From assembly GCA_012034405.1 (NCBI GenBank), contig JAAVLZ010000022.1, positions 1-48,099 on the forward strand: a DNA stretch of 48,099 bases, read 5' to 3'. Below, one piece after another: positions 5,733 to 14,405 of the stretch. Source of the stretch: Oscillospiraceae bacterium HV4-5-C5C (GTDB lineage Bacteria; Bacillota; Clostridia; Saccharofermentanales; Fastidiosipilaceae). The notes below the pieces were generated by a model, which saw only the letters and a program-made list of their open reading frames with translations, had not been told where the DNA came from and searched no databases. The translations under genes and the position numbers were made by a program. Within the stretch, counting starts at the first letter, position 1. Every line of letters begins with the position of its first letter.

Positions 5733-7931
5733 ATGACCGACTACTGTACTTCTGTCCGCATAGATGACCATATTCGCCTGGACTTATTTACGCCCGGCAT
5801 GTTCCGGGTCAGGCAATCTCAAATCCAGCCGGATCCATTCCCTGACAGGTATGAGATCCCCTTCGCGGTCGGCCACACTGAAAACTGGGATGCCGTAGCT
5901 TGTACGGTTGATCGCCGGACAGACAGCACCATGGTTCAGATCCGCACCTTGGCTCTGGCTATTTATTGCCGGCTGGATACTGCCAGCTTTATAGTGGAAG
6001 ATCTCTGCGGCCGCCGCTTGTATCCGGAAGCTGCCCCTCAATTTGGGATGTTTGTCAATCACTGTATCGTCTTTGACAGCGCCAGCTTCCATCAGGAACC
6101 CACCCATTGCTCACGCTATTCGCACTGGTTCTACAACCCTGAAACGGGACTCTATGATATCAATCTGGGGCAGGATCTGCTGCTGGAGACCTTTTTTATC
6201 TGGTCTGCCACCTACCAGGGCGCCTATCAGCTTTTCAACTGCCTGGTGGGAGCAGAGCCATTGCTGCCATATAAAGGCTACGGCTATTACCAGACCCAGC
6301 ATCTGGCGGCACAGGGATCGCAGACCCTGCTGCTGGAGACCGCTCGGCAGCTGCGGAAACGGCAGATCCCCTGTGACACCCTGATTGTTGATTACGAATG
6401 GGGAGACGGGGCCACAGACCAGCAAGAACGCCCCTGGGGCAGCCGCCTTAATTGGTCCAGTGAGTATACCCACCCGCTGTCGCCGGCTGAGCTGCTGAAA
6501 GAGCTGCGGGCCTTGCATTATGATGTTATCCTGATTCACCACAGCATTCCGGATTATGCAGACCGGGCGGATGAGGACTGGGTCTGCGCGACTTATCCAG
6601 CCCGGCAGTGGTGGGAACACCTGCATCAGCTGTTGGATCAGGGTGTAGCGGGAACCTGGCAGGATACCCGGCAGGCGGATATCACCAATGCCAGAATTTA
6701 TACCGGTATGCAGCAGTATCTGGGCCGGCGTCCGCTCATGCTGAATAATTATGACCTTTACCGGGATTCCTGCTGGACAAAAGATTGTGTGATGACGCCG
6801 GTAAAACAACGGATCGGCTGCCGCCGCACTCCCTTTTATTGGACCGGAGATATGGCTGCTCAGACCTGGCAGGACTTGTCGTTCCAGATCCGCGGGATCA
6901 CTAATGAGCAAGGCGCGCTCAAGGGCGTATCCTATATCACGAACGACTGCATGAGACCGGGCGGCCGGGAACTGGCGGTTCGGTCAGCGCAGTTTCTCTG
7001 CTTTAATTCAGTGCTGCGCTCCCACAATCAAAAACCCTGGGAAAGCGCCTGCTCAGCCCAGGGACTGGCCCAGCGGATGGCGATTGATCAAGCCGGGGCT
7101 CCTGAGCCGGGCGCGGCTGCATTGCTGGATCCGGCCGAGCTCCTGGGCCTGAAAACGCCGGATGCTGAGCAGGAAGCGCTGCTGCGCCGCTTCATCCAGC
7201 TGCGCTATCGGTATATGCCCTATATCTACACCACCGCCCGGGAAACCTATGACAGCGGCCTGCCCCTGACCCGGCCGCTCATGCTGTCCTTTGAGACGGA
7301 TCCCAACTGCTCTTTGAACCAGTATCCGCTGCAATATATGTTTGGGCCGGCTTTCCTGGTTTGCCCGGTTTGTTCAGACGCCGCTACCCAGACCATCTAT
7401 TTGCCTGCTGGCAGCGATTGGATTGATTTTTGGACGGGCGCGTCCCTGACCGGGGGCCAGACCGTCACGGTTCCCTTGGGTGAGCTAAGCCGGCTGCCGC
7501 TCTATGTCCGATCTGGCGCCATTATCCCGCTGCGGCAGGACTGCCTTTACCTGGAGCCTGAATCTGACTGGCTGGGCTTGCAGATCTGGGGCCGGGGGAG
7601 CGCGACCTATCGCCTTTATGAGGATGACGGCGTGTCGCTGGCATATCAACAGAGCGGTTTTGCCTTTACGACAATCAATTCTGAGGTTACTGCGGAGGAA
7701 CTTTATCTGAAAATCTGGCCCCGGCAGGGCAGCTTTGAGGGGGCTGGCCGTACCCGGCAGCTACAGCTGAGCTGGCCGGGTATAACTGATCCGGTCCGGC
7801 TGCTCACACCTCAAGGCAGGGAGACCGGGCTGTGCTGCAGTTACCAGCCGGAATTGACCGTCAGCCTGACTGTCCCTTGTCATGAGGCAGTTGAACTGCG
7901 CTTCCGTTGCCATCAGTCTGAGCTATCGTGA
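5733..7931 (+). CDS. GH31 alpha-glycosidase (alpha-xylosidase/glucosidase-like)
   Basis: 732 residues from the ATG at 5733, chosen because GAGAGG lies six bases upstream; longer in-frame starts lack a ribosome binding site. GH31 retaining enzymes release alpha-linked xylose or glucose. The N-terminal beta domain is followed by the barrel with the strand IPCDTLIVDYEWGDG. The probable nucleophile is D311 in TWQD and the probable acid/base D373 in FYWTGDM. The C-terminal beta domain has FGPAFLVCPVC and RSGAIIPL. The nucleophile motif is unusual: GH31 often has WxDMNE, here it is WQDTRQ, so the conserved Glu is replaced. No signal peptide, so cytoplasmic. It overlaps the convergent AraC gene by nine bases. 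Exact specificity is not determinable; alpha-xylosidase would suit the cluster. Confidence 0.85.
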   Translation: MTDYCTSVRIDDHIRLDLFTPGMFRVRQSQIQPDPFPDRYEIPFAVGHTENWDAVACTVDRRTDSTMVQIRTLALAIYCRLDTASFIVEDLCGRRLYPEAAPQFGMFVNHCIVFDSASFHQEPTHCSRYSHWFYNPETGLYDINLGQDLLLETFFIWSATYQGAYQLFNCLVGAEPLLPYKGYGYYQTQHLAAQGSQTLLLETARQLRKRQIPCDTLIVDYEWGDGATDQQERPWGSRLNWSSEYTHPLSPAELLKELRALHYDVILIHHSIPDYADRADEDWVCATYPARQWWEHLHQLLDQGVAGTWQDTRQADITNARIYTGMQQYLGRRPLMLNNYDLYRDSCWTKDCVMTPVKQRIGCRRTPFYWTGDMAAQTWQDLSFQIRGITNEQGALKGVSYITNDCMRPGGRELAVRSAQFLCFNSVLRSHNQKPWESACSAQGLAQRMAIDQAGAPEPGAAALLDPAELLGLKTPDAEQEALLRRFIQLRYRYMPYIYTTARETYDSGLPLTRPLMLSFETDPNCSLNQYPLQYMFGPAFLVCPVCSDAATQTIYLPAGSDWIDFWTGASLTGGQTVTVPLGELSRLPLYVRSGAIIPLRQDCLYLEPESDWLGLQIWGRGSATYRLYEDDGVSLAYQQSGFAFTTINSEVTAEELYLKIWPRQGSFEGAGRTRQLQLSWPGITDPVRLLTPQGRETGLCCSYQPELTVSLTVPCHEAVELRFRCHQSELS

Positions 7932-10184
7932 CGCAGGGTCTGCTCCTGGCGCGCCGGCTCGCAGACAGGCTTGCCGGTAATGATTAGGGGTTACATCGCA
8001 GGCTTTTTTAAAGACCTTATTAAAATAGGAGGCGCTGGAAAAACCAGTAGCAGCAGCAATGGCCGCTACCGACAGCTTGCTTTTGGCGAGCAACGCTTTG
8101 GCCTTGTCCAGGCGGACTGCCTGAATCTGATCCAGCAAGGTCTGGCCGGTGTACTGCTTGTACAATCGGCATAGGTAGGACACAGATATGCCGACTCGAT
8201 CAGCCAGCAGATCAACCGATAAGGCCGCATTGGCGTATTCTGCGTGAATCAGTTTATCTACCTTATCAATCAGCAGGCTGTACTTGCTGTCAATCTGCTG
8301 CTGGATCCGCCGGCAGATCAGGCTGGTCGTCTGTATAAAATACTGCTGGACCTGACTGACCGTACCGGTGTTCAGCGGCAATTGAAAGTCTATATCCAGC
8401 CGCTTAGCGCGTAAGACACTTTTTACAGCCAAGGTGAGACGAGTCAGAGCAATAGAGGTGCAGATCAGGGGGTAGTCGGCCAACCCGCTCAGGATCTGTT
8501 CAAAGACCAGGCTGGCATCGGCGGCGCGGGCGGAGTTCAACGCCTCGATCAGTTTCTTTTCCAGTTTATCCGGATAGACGTAATCCGCCACGGTTTGGGC
8601 GGCCGTGGTATCCGTAAACAGGATACAGCCATCCCCGCTGAAAAAATGCTTTTCCAGGCAAAGCTGGCAGTCCTGATAGAGCTGCGCAATCTGGGCCAGG
8701 GTTGCCAGCTCAGAAACAGCTGCGCTCAGGCTCAGCTGACAGGCTTGGCGCACTGCCTGCTGCAGTGCGGCTAACCTGACCTGAACGGCGTTTTTCCAGG
8801 CGCTTTCCTGGCTGGTGGTAGCCGGTATGATCAGGAGCAGCGCCAGCTGGCCCTGCTCCAGGCTGCAGCCTTCGGTCTGATAATCCAGGATAAATTCATT
8901 CTGGGCCATTTGTAATATGCTGTCTTTGAGCGCGTTTTGTTCAGCCACGCTGATCTCAGCGCAGGCAGAACTGAATTGATCCAATTGCAGCAAAACAAGA
9001 CAGAGTTGATCTTCATAAGCCAGCTGGATTTGATAGCGACTGCAGTTTACGCTCAGATATTCTTTGGTGTTCATGACCTTGCCCAGAACGACATCATGCA
9101 AAAAGATCTGCCTCATGACCTGCTGAGCCGACTGCAGCTTATTTTTGTCCTTGCTCCAGTCAGCCAGGATGGCTGAAATCGGACGGTAAATTTTGCCGGA
9201 AACAAAATAGGCCATCACGAGCAAAAGAAGAAAAATCAACCCATCTGACAAGAGCGTGATCAGTTTCAGCTGTTTCAGTTTGGCTCCGATGACGGACCAG
9301 GGCAAAAGACTGATAAAGGTCCAGCCAAAGCGGTTATCTTTATCATAAGAAAGCAGATAAGTGGTGCCGTCCAGCTGCGTGGTGAAAAAACCATGATCTG
9401 CTGCAGTCTGGCGGAGCTGGCTGGACCAGAGCTGGTTCAGGCTATCCGTGGATATGAGCTCCGACTGCAGGAGGGTCATGGCCTGACCGGACTGATCCAT
9501 GGCAAGGACCGTGGTACTGCTGTCCGGCTGCAGCTCCGCCGCACTGAAAATCTGATCATAGTAAAAATTCACCAGGATAAAGTTTTTGACCTCTGATTTA
9601 CTGTAGCTGTCATAGGCCAGGTAGGTGTAGCAATAGGCGGGCTGAGCAGCGGTTGCATCGATAACCCGGAAAATCGGCAGATAGGGCTTGTTTGCAACCA
9701 GCTGGTCCATCAGTCTGACCGCTGTTTGATCAGGAAAATCCGCTTTGGTCTGGGAAAAGTTATCCCAGATGCTACTGATAGAAGAGGTATCTGATTCCAC
9801 ATAAAGCGTATCATTGCCGCTGTTGTAGAGATAGATGGATTGGATGGCGGCATGGGAGAGCTTATACTGGGTGAGCTGAGTAAAAACCTGGTTCAGGTCA
9901 TAAATATCATTCTCTTTCTGATTCAGCAGTCGCTTAACCAGATAATCACTGTTAATCCGGCTGGTCAAGGTGGCGGCGTTATCCAGGGCTGATTCAACCT
10001 GGGAGCTGAGATATTGATTAGACAGCGCGCTGCTGTTAATCAGTTCCTGCTGTAAACGCTTATTAAAGCGATAATAGAGCAGGGCAGACGCTAAAAAGAT
10101 GGATACCGCAATCGCGCCGGCCCCAAAAAGCAGGATAATTAAAAAGATGCGGCTTTTATGTCCTGTACTGTGAGTCAACGCCAT
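7923..10184 (-). CDS. Membrane-bound AraC family regulator with extracellular sensor
   Basis: 753 residues from ATG 10184, preferred over an upstream start because GGAG lies six bases before it. A transmembrane helix (about residues 12-35, IFLIILLFGAGAIAVSIFLA) is followed by a ~250-residue extracellular sensor region. A second helix comes next (ITLLSDGLIFLLLLVMAYFV). The long cytoplasmic part ends in an AraC-type double helix-turn-helix in the last ~100 residues (LSVDLLADRVGISVSYLCRL...VAAIAAATGFSSASYFNKVF). This is the one-polypeptide counterpart of a YesM/YesN pair: sensor and DNA-binding domain in the same chain, with no kinase or receiver. It is divergent from importer 1 and is the obvious candidate for its sugar-responsive activator. 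The middle cytoplasmic region matches nothing I can name. Confidence 0.88.
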   Translation of the reverse strand: MALTHSTGHKSRIFLIILLFGAGAIAVSIFLASALLYYRFNKRLQQELINSSALSNQYLSSQVESALDNAATLTSRINSDYLVKRLLNQKENDIYDLNQVFTQLTQYKLSHAAIQSIYLYNSGNDTLYVESDTSSISSIWDNFSQTKADFPDQTAVRLMDQLVANKPYLPIFRVIDATAAQPAYCYTYLAYDSYSKSEVKNFILVNFYYDQIFSAAELQPDSSTTVLAMDQSGQAMTLLQSELISTDSLNQLWSSQLRQTAADHGFFTTQLDGTTYLLSYDKDNRFGWTFISLLPWSVIGAKLKQLKLITLLSDGLIFLLLLVMAYFVSGKIYRPISAILADWSKDKNKLQSAQQVMRQIFLHDVVLGKVMNTKEYLSVNCSRYQIQLAYEDQLCLVLLQLDQFSSACAEISVAEQNALKDSILQMAQNEFILDYQTEGCSLEQGQLALLLIIPATTSQESAWKNAVQVRLAALQQAVRQACQLSLSAAVSELATLAQIAQLYQDCQLCLEKHFFSGDGCILFTDTTAAQTVADYVYPDKLEKKLIEALNSARAADASLVFEQILSGLADYPLICTSIALTRLTLAVKSVLRAKRLDIDFQLPLNTGTVSQVQQYFIQTTSLICRRIQQQIDSKYSLLIDKVDKLIHAEYANAALSVDLLADRVGISVSYLCRLYKQYTGQTLLDQIQAVRLDKAKALLAKSKLSVAAIAAATGFSSASYFNKVFKKACDVTPNHYRQACLRAGAPGADPASR

Positions 10185-10286
10185 AATTGTCTCCGTTAGT
10201 CTATAAAATAAATGTATATTTGTTGTTTTGCCCAGTTCAGATCGCCTAAAATATAACACGAGTTAAGCGAGCGGAAATGTCAATTT

Positions 10287-10316
10287 TTGATATTAGCTTG
10301 GATGAGCAATTTATAC
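10287..10316 (+). promoter_or_regulatory. Candidate promoter of importer 1
   Basis: TTGATA (10287-10292) and TTATAC (10311-10316) are 18 bases apart in the 280-base divergent region between the AraC gene and importer 1. On the other strand a TTGACA is present without a well-spaced -10, so the regulator's promoter is less clear. The regulator most likely binds in this interval. Confidence 0.35.
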
Positions 10317-10464
10317 AATCCCTTTTTAAGCAGATATTGCAGGATAAGCAGATCTTTCTATTTACGTAAGCCAGGCGGCCTCCCTATAGTTAAATGGCTC
10401 GGTACCCCTCCCGGACGGATGGGTGCCGGCCCATACTGACTGCCTTAGAAACAGAGGTTTGCTC

Positions 10465-11385
10465 ATGAAAAAGATCGGCTTCTTTCAGGAATTGCGCAGA
10501 AATTGGATTTTGTTCCTGATGCTCCTGCCTACCCTGGCGTTTTTTATCATTAACTGCTACCTGCCCATGTTCGGCATCTATTATGCCTTTACTCGCTTTA
10601 CCTTTGGCAAGGGCTTGTTTGGCGGCCAGTTTGTTGGTTTTGATAATTTTGCGTATCTTTTTAAATCCAATACAGTCTGGCGCTTAACAGCCAATACGCT
10701 GGCCTATAACTTTGTTTTTATTGTCGTGGGTAATTTCCTGCAGATTCTGGTTGCGGTGCTCTTAAGTCTGATGACCGGCAAATGGTACCGCAAAATATCG
10801 CAGTCGGTGATGCTGCTGCCCTACTTTGTGTCCTATGTAGTAGTGGGTACCTTGGCTTATAACTTCTTCAATTATGATTACGGCATGCTGAATACCCTGC
10901 TGAAAAGCTGGCAGCTTAATCCGGTTGACCTGTACAGCAATACCACAGCCTTTCCCTTTGTGATTGTCTTTTTTCAGGTCTGGAAGGGTTTGGGCTATGG
11001 GACGATTATTTATCTGGCTGCCATTCTGGGGATTGACACGGACCTGTACGAAGCCTCCAGCCTGGATGGGGCCAATATATTCCAGCAGATCCGGCACATC
11101 ACCCTGCCGCTGTTAAAACCAACCTTTATTATTCTCTTCTTATACTCGATCGGCAGCATCCTGAAAGGGCAGTTTGAACTGTTCTATCAGCTGGTGGGTA
11201 TGAACGGCAATCTCTATGCCACCACGGATATCCTGGATACTTATGTTTACCGGGCCTTGGTGGGCGGTTCCAACTTTGGTATGGGTACGGCCGCAGGCGT
11301 CTATCAGTCCGTCTTCGGCTTTATCCTGATTGTCGTGGTCAATTGGTTTATTAAGCGCAGACATCCTGAATACGCGCTGTTTTGA
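10465..11385 (+). CDS. CUT1 sugar ABC transporter permease (LplB-like)
   Basis: 306-residue inner-membrane subunit of importer 1. It starts with the typical short basic tail and first helix (NWILFLMLLPTLAFFIINCY), then MFGIYYAFTRF. About six hydrophobic segments follow. The cytoplasmic EAA loop that contacts the ATPase is present (EASSLDGANIFQQIRHITLP, about residues 198-217). Length and order match LplB/YteP-type permeases that take up oligosaccharides from plant polysaccharides. ATG 10465 follows AGAGG; an upstream start 14 codons earlier lacks one. The second permease follows after 25 bases. No ATPase is encoded in the window, so a shared MsmX/MsmK-type ATPase elsewhere is expected. Confidence 0.92.
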   Translation: MKKIGFFQELRRNWILFLMLLPTLAFFIINCYLPMFGIYYAFTRFTFGKGLFGGQFVGFDNFAYLFKSNTVWRLTANTLAYNFVFIVVGNFLQILVAVLLSLMTGKWYRKISQSVMLLPYFVSYVVVGTLAYNFFNYDYGMLNTLLKSWQLNPVDLYSNTTAFPFVIVFFQVWKGLGYGTIIYLAAILGIDTDLYEASSLDGANIFQQIRHITLPLLKPTFIILFLYSIGSILKGQFELFYQLVGMNGNLYATTDILDTYVYRALVGGSNFGMGTAAGVYQSVFGFILIVVVNWFIKRRHPEYALF

Positions 11386-11410
11386 GCAGAACAGCAGAGA
11401 GGAGCATTCC

Positions 11411-12301
11411 ATGCGTAAAAACAGATCCTATACTTTATTTAATATCCTGGCCTACCTGATCACCGGTATTGCGGCCCTGCTTTGCTTCCTGCCTTTCCTG
11501 TCCGTCCTTTCCGGTTCCTTTACTGACAATGAAGCGATTGTCACACAAGGCTATCACCTGTTCCCCAGCAAGTTTTCCATCGCGGCCTATCGCGCGATCT
11601 TCAGTTTCCCTGAGGATGTTCTGAACGCGTACCGGGTGACCTTGGTCAATACGGTGACAGGGACGATCATCGGGCTGTTCTTGATTGCCATGACCGGCTA
11701 TGTCCTGGCTCAGAAAAGCTTTAAATACCGTAACGCCATTGCGTTCATGATTTACTTTACGTCCATCTTTGGAGGCGGCCTGATTCCCTGGTACATTGTT
11801 TACACCAGGTTGCTGCATCTGAAGGATTCACTGCTGGTGCTGTGTATTCCTGGTCTGATGTCGCCGTTCCTGATTATCCTCATGCGGACCTTTATGCTCA
11901 GTAATATCCCGGACGCCCTTCAGGAGTCTGCCCGGGTGGATGGTGCCGGTCCCTTTGAAATATTCATGCGGATTGCTCTGCCCATCTGCAAACCGGCTCT
12001 GGCGACGATCGGCCTGTTTTTAGCTATCGGCTACTGGAATGACTGGTACCTGTCTTCTTTGTTCATCACTTCGCCGGATAAATATGAACTGCAGTATTAC
12101 CTCTACAACATGATCAGTGGCGCCAAGTCACTGTCAGAGCTGTCCGCGGCTTCTGGCGTCTCGGTATCGGCGGCAAGTATGCCGACCGAATCAGTCAAAC
12201 TGGCCATGGCAGTGCTGGCGACTGGCCCGGTGGTGCTGTTTTATCCGTTTGCTCAGAAGTATTTTGTCCAGGGCATCACCGTGGGTGCCGTAAAAGGTTA
12301 A
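11411..12301 (+). CDS. CUT1 sugar ABC transporter permease (YtcP/LplC-like)
   Basis: 296-residue second membrane subunit of importer 1, of the MalG/YtcP type. It has six hydrophobic segments, the GSFTDNEAI motif after helix 1, the EAA loop ESARVDGAGPFEIFMRIALP, the GYWNDWY motif and the family's C-terminal tail GITVGAVKG. ATG 11411 is preceded by GAGAGGAG. It forms the translocation pore with the upstream permease. The next gene, the binding lipoprotein, is 65 bases away across a perfect stem-loop, so the order is permease, permease, binding protein. Importer 2 has the binding protein first. Confidence 0.92.
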   Translation: MRKNRSYTLFNILAYLITGIAALLCFLPFLSVLSGSFTDNEAIVTQGYHLFPSKFSIAAYRAIFSFPEDVLNAYRVTLVNTVTGTIIGLFLIAMTGYVLAQKSFKYRNAIAFMIYFTSIFGGGLIPWYIVYTRLLHLKDSLLVLCIPGLMSPFLIILMRTFMLSNIPDALQESARVDGAGPFEIFMRIALPICKPALATIGLFLAIGYWNDWYLSSLFITSPDKYELQYYLYNMISGAKSLSELSAASGVSVSAASMPTESVKLAMAVLATGPVVLFYPFAQKYFVQGITVGAVKG

Positions 12302-12316
12302 TCAATTGGTGTACTC

Positions 12317-12337
12317 ATTACTGTTCCCAACAGTAAT
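12317..12337 (+). terminator. Intercistronic stem-loop before binding protein
   Basis: ATTACTGTT and AACAGTAAT form a perfect 9-bp stem with a CCC loop, in the short gap between permease and binding-protein genes. Without a U-tract it is more likely an mRNA processing or 3'-end-stabilising element than a terminator. It may help the lipoprotein be made in excess over the permeases. Confidence 0.5.
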
Positions 12338-12366
12338 ATAAGTATAAGAAAACGGAGGAGATTATT

Positions 12367-13956
12367 ATGAAACAAGCTAAGCCTACCGGTCACAGCAGAT
12401 CCTTCCCCAAATCGGTCTGTCTGCTGACTACGACTGCGCTGCTGGCGGCATCTTTGCTGGGGTGCTCAGGCGCGACGGGTACAACCACGGCCGCAACCAC
12501 ATCTGCCGCTACTGGTGAGGAGAGCCAAAGCGGCAGTACCGCTGCCTCAGTTGACCTGTCCAAATCCGTACAGCTGCAGTTTTACATGCTGGGTGACGCC
12601 CCCAAAGATATGGACGCGGTCTCAGAGAAAATCAATGAACTGGCCCAACATGATCTGAATTGTACGGTGAAATTTAACTTCACGACCTGGACCGACTGGC
12701 AGGAAAAATATAACACCATCCTTGCCTCAGGCGAACCGGTGGACCTGATGTATACCGCGCCCTGGGCCAGCTACGGCGTATATGCCAAAAAGGGCGCCTT
12801 CATGGCCCTCAATGATTTGCTGCCTGCCTATGCCCCGGAGCTATATGCGCATGTTTCAGAAAGCGACTGGGAGCAGAGCAAGACTGACGGCAATATTTAC
12901 ACCATTCCGTCTACTTATAAAGAATACTTCAGCAGCGGTCTGATCTACCGAGAAGATCTGCGGGCCGCCTATAATCTGCCGGTTCCCGATACCTTTGAAA
13001 ATATCCAGGCGTATATGCAGGGAATTAAGGATAATCTGCCCTCCCAGATGGTCACCAACGATCAGGGCTCCTATTATCTGGCCTTTAAGGAAGCCGAGCA
13101 GCTGACGGATTACGGTATGGCCTATGATTACTACAATCCTTCAGAGGTATCGACTTACTGGGGCAGTGATCAGTTTATTGCCGATATGACGGACATCAAG
13201 AGCTGGGCTGACAGCGGTTTCTGGTCCAAGAGTATCTTGTCTGACAAAACGGATACCATGAATGATTTTTACAGCGGTAAGATTGTCATCACCTCTTCTG
13301 GTATCAACCCGCAAAAATATATAACAGCCAAAATGACGATCGCACAGAACCATCCGGACTGGGAAGTCGGTTATGTCATGGGACCGGAAGGGATAGACTA
13401 CGCGGCCTATACCAATCATCCGCTGAACAATGGCTACGCGATTCCGGTTTCCTCTGAGAATCCGGAGCGGGCGCTGATGTTCTATGAAAAAATGGTCCTG
13501 GATCAGACCTATAATCAGCTGACTGAATATGGCATAGAGGGAACAGATTATACGGTTGAGGACGGCATTTATCAGCAGGTCGGCGATGGCTTTGGCTATG
13601 AGGGCATGAATGGCTGGGCCTGGAGAAATCCTGATTATATGCTGAAAACCGAGAGTACCGATCAGCTCAATGAGATCTTTGATCAGCTGAATCAGGTTAT
13701 TGAAACCCATCCGGCCAAGTATAGCGCCAAGATTACAGACGGCTTTTTTGAAGATACCACAGATTATGAAAATGAACTGGCCGCAGTCAATAACGTGGTG
13801 TCACAGTATCTGAATCCGCTCCTTTACGGCGAAGTTGAGGATGTTCAGGCTGCTACGCAGACCTTTTTGGAAAAGGCTGAGGAAGCCGGTCTTGAAAAAG
13901 TACAGTCAGGCTGGACCGAGCAGTGGAAGGCTTACTGCGCACAGAATGACTATTGA
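12367..13956 (+). CDS. Sugar-binding lipoprotein of ABC importer 1
   Basis: 529-residue extracellular solute-binding protein. The signal peptide has a basic start, hydrophobic core and lipobox LLGC with the lipidated cysteine at residue 33. A serine/threonine/alanine-rich linker follows to about residue 65. The binding fold includes NDLLPAYAPEL, TIPSTYKEYFSSGLIYREDL and, near the C-terminus, the helical region found in LplA-type proteins (DUF3502-like). LplA/YtcQ proteins bind oligosaccharides from plant cell walls and hand them to the permeases encoded upstream. A strong GGAGGAG lies about seven bases before ATG 12367. A real terminator follows at 14039, closing the operon. The ligand is not deducible. 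Confidence 0.92.
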   Translation: MKQAKPTGHSRSFPKSVCLLTTTALLAASLLGCSGATGTTTAATTSAATGEESQSGSTAASVDLSKSVQLQFYMLGDAPKDMDAVSEKINELAQHDLNCTVKFNFTTWTDWQEKYNTILASGEPVDLMYTAPWASYGVYAKKGAFMALNDLLPAYAPELYAHVSESDWEQSKTDGNIYTIPSTYKEYFSSGLIYREDLRAAYNLPVPDTFENIQAYMQGIKDNLPSQMVTNDQGSYYLAFKEAEQLTDYGMAYDYYNPSEVSTYWGSDQFIADMTDIKSWADSGFWSKSILSDKTDTMNDFYSGKIVITSSGINPQKYITAKMTIAQNHPDWEVGYVMGPEGIDYAAYTNHPLNNGYAIPVSSENPERALMFYEKMVLDQTYNQLTEYGIEGTDYTVEDGIYQQVGDGFGYEGMNGWAWRNPDYMLKTESTDQLNEIFDQLNQVIETHPAKYSAKITDGFFEDTTDYENELAAVNNVVSQYLNPLLYGEVEDVQAATQTFLEKAEEAGLEKVQSGWTEQWKAYCAQNDY

Positions 13957-14038
13957 TGCAGGACTGACGGAGGCGGATTAGTATGAGCCGGGAGATACCT
14001 GGCCATCAGGCATGAGGTTTAAGCCTTAATTGGTGAAA

Positions 14039-14090
14039 CAAAGGAGCAGTCATATCCGGTTTAGCTGGTTTGACGGCTCCTTTGCTATTT
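14039..14090 (+). terminator. Intrinsic terminator of importer 1
   Basis: CAAAGGAGC-a-GTCA pairs with TGAC-g-GCTCCTTTG (13 bp with one A/G mismatch) across an 18-base loop, followed by CTATTT. It lies about 80 bases after the binding-protein stop. Confidence 0.7.
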
Positions 14091-14351
14091 GAGGAGCTGC
14101 TGCAGTCCTTTACTCATGGCAGGGATCGGATATCCAGGTGGATTAGCTATATTGGTCTCTTTTTTACCTGCAGAGCTTGCCGCAGCCAGATATAGTCAGG
14201 AAAGATCTGTAAGAAGCTCAGCGGATGCTGTACCTCAAATCGATTCAGCGTGATGATCGGGATCGTTTAGCCAGCCGTATCATTTCCAATAGACGCGAAG
14301 ATTTTTATAAAGATCAAGCGGTACTTTGTTAGTTTACCTGATTTTAGGACG
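14091..14351. other. Gap before the nuclease gene
   Basis: No gene can be supported. Two short, mutually overlapping, protein-like frames occur on opposite strands: plus 14225-14332 (35 residues) and minus 14147-14266. Neither has a ribosome binding site or a family match, and both cannot be real. Confidence 0.3.
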
Positions 14352-14357
14352 TATAAT
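14329..14357 (+). promoter_or_regulatory. Candidate promoter of the nuclease gene
   Basis: A perfect TATAAT (14352-14357) lies 49 bases upstream of the GTG start. The -35 at 17-base spacing (TTAGTT, 14329-14334) is poor. The gene thus has its own promoter, separate from importer 1. Confidence 0.45.
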
Positions 14358-14405
14358 AATTACTGTGTTAACTGTTAAGATCTTGAGATATCAAGGAGCT
14401 TTGCT

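Noticed and set aside
6111-6911. 266-codon minus-strand frame inside GH31
   Set aside because: Antisense shadow of the catalytic barrel, which has clear motifs on the plus strand.
13141-13710. 189-codon minus-strand frame inside the binding-protein gene
   Set aside because: Antisense to a well-supported lipoprotein gene; no start signals.
14147-14332. Two overlapping protein-like short frames on opposite strands (plus 14225-14332, minus 14147-14266)
   Set aside because: Neither has a ribosome binding site or family match, and they exclude each other. At best one is an eroded fragment.
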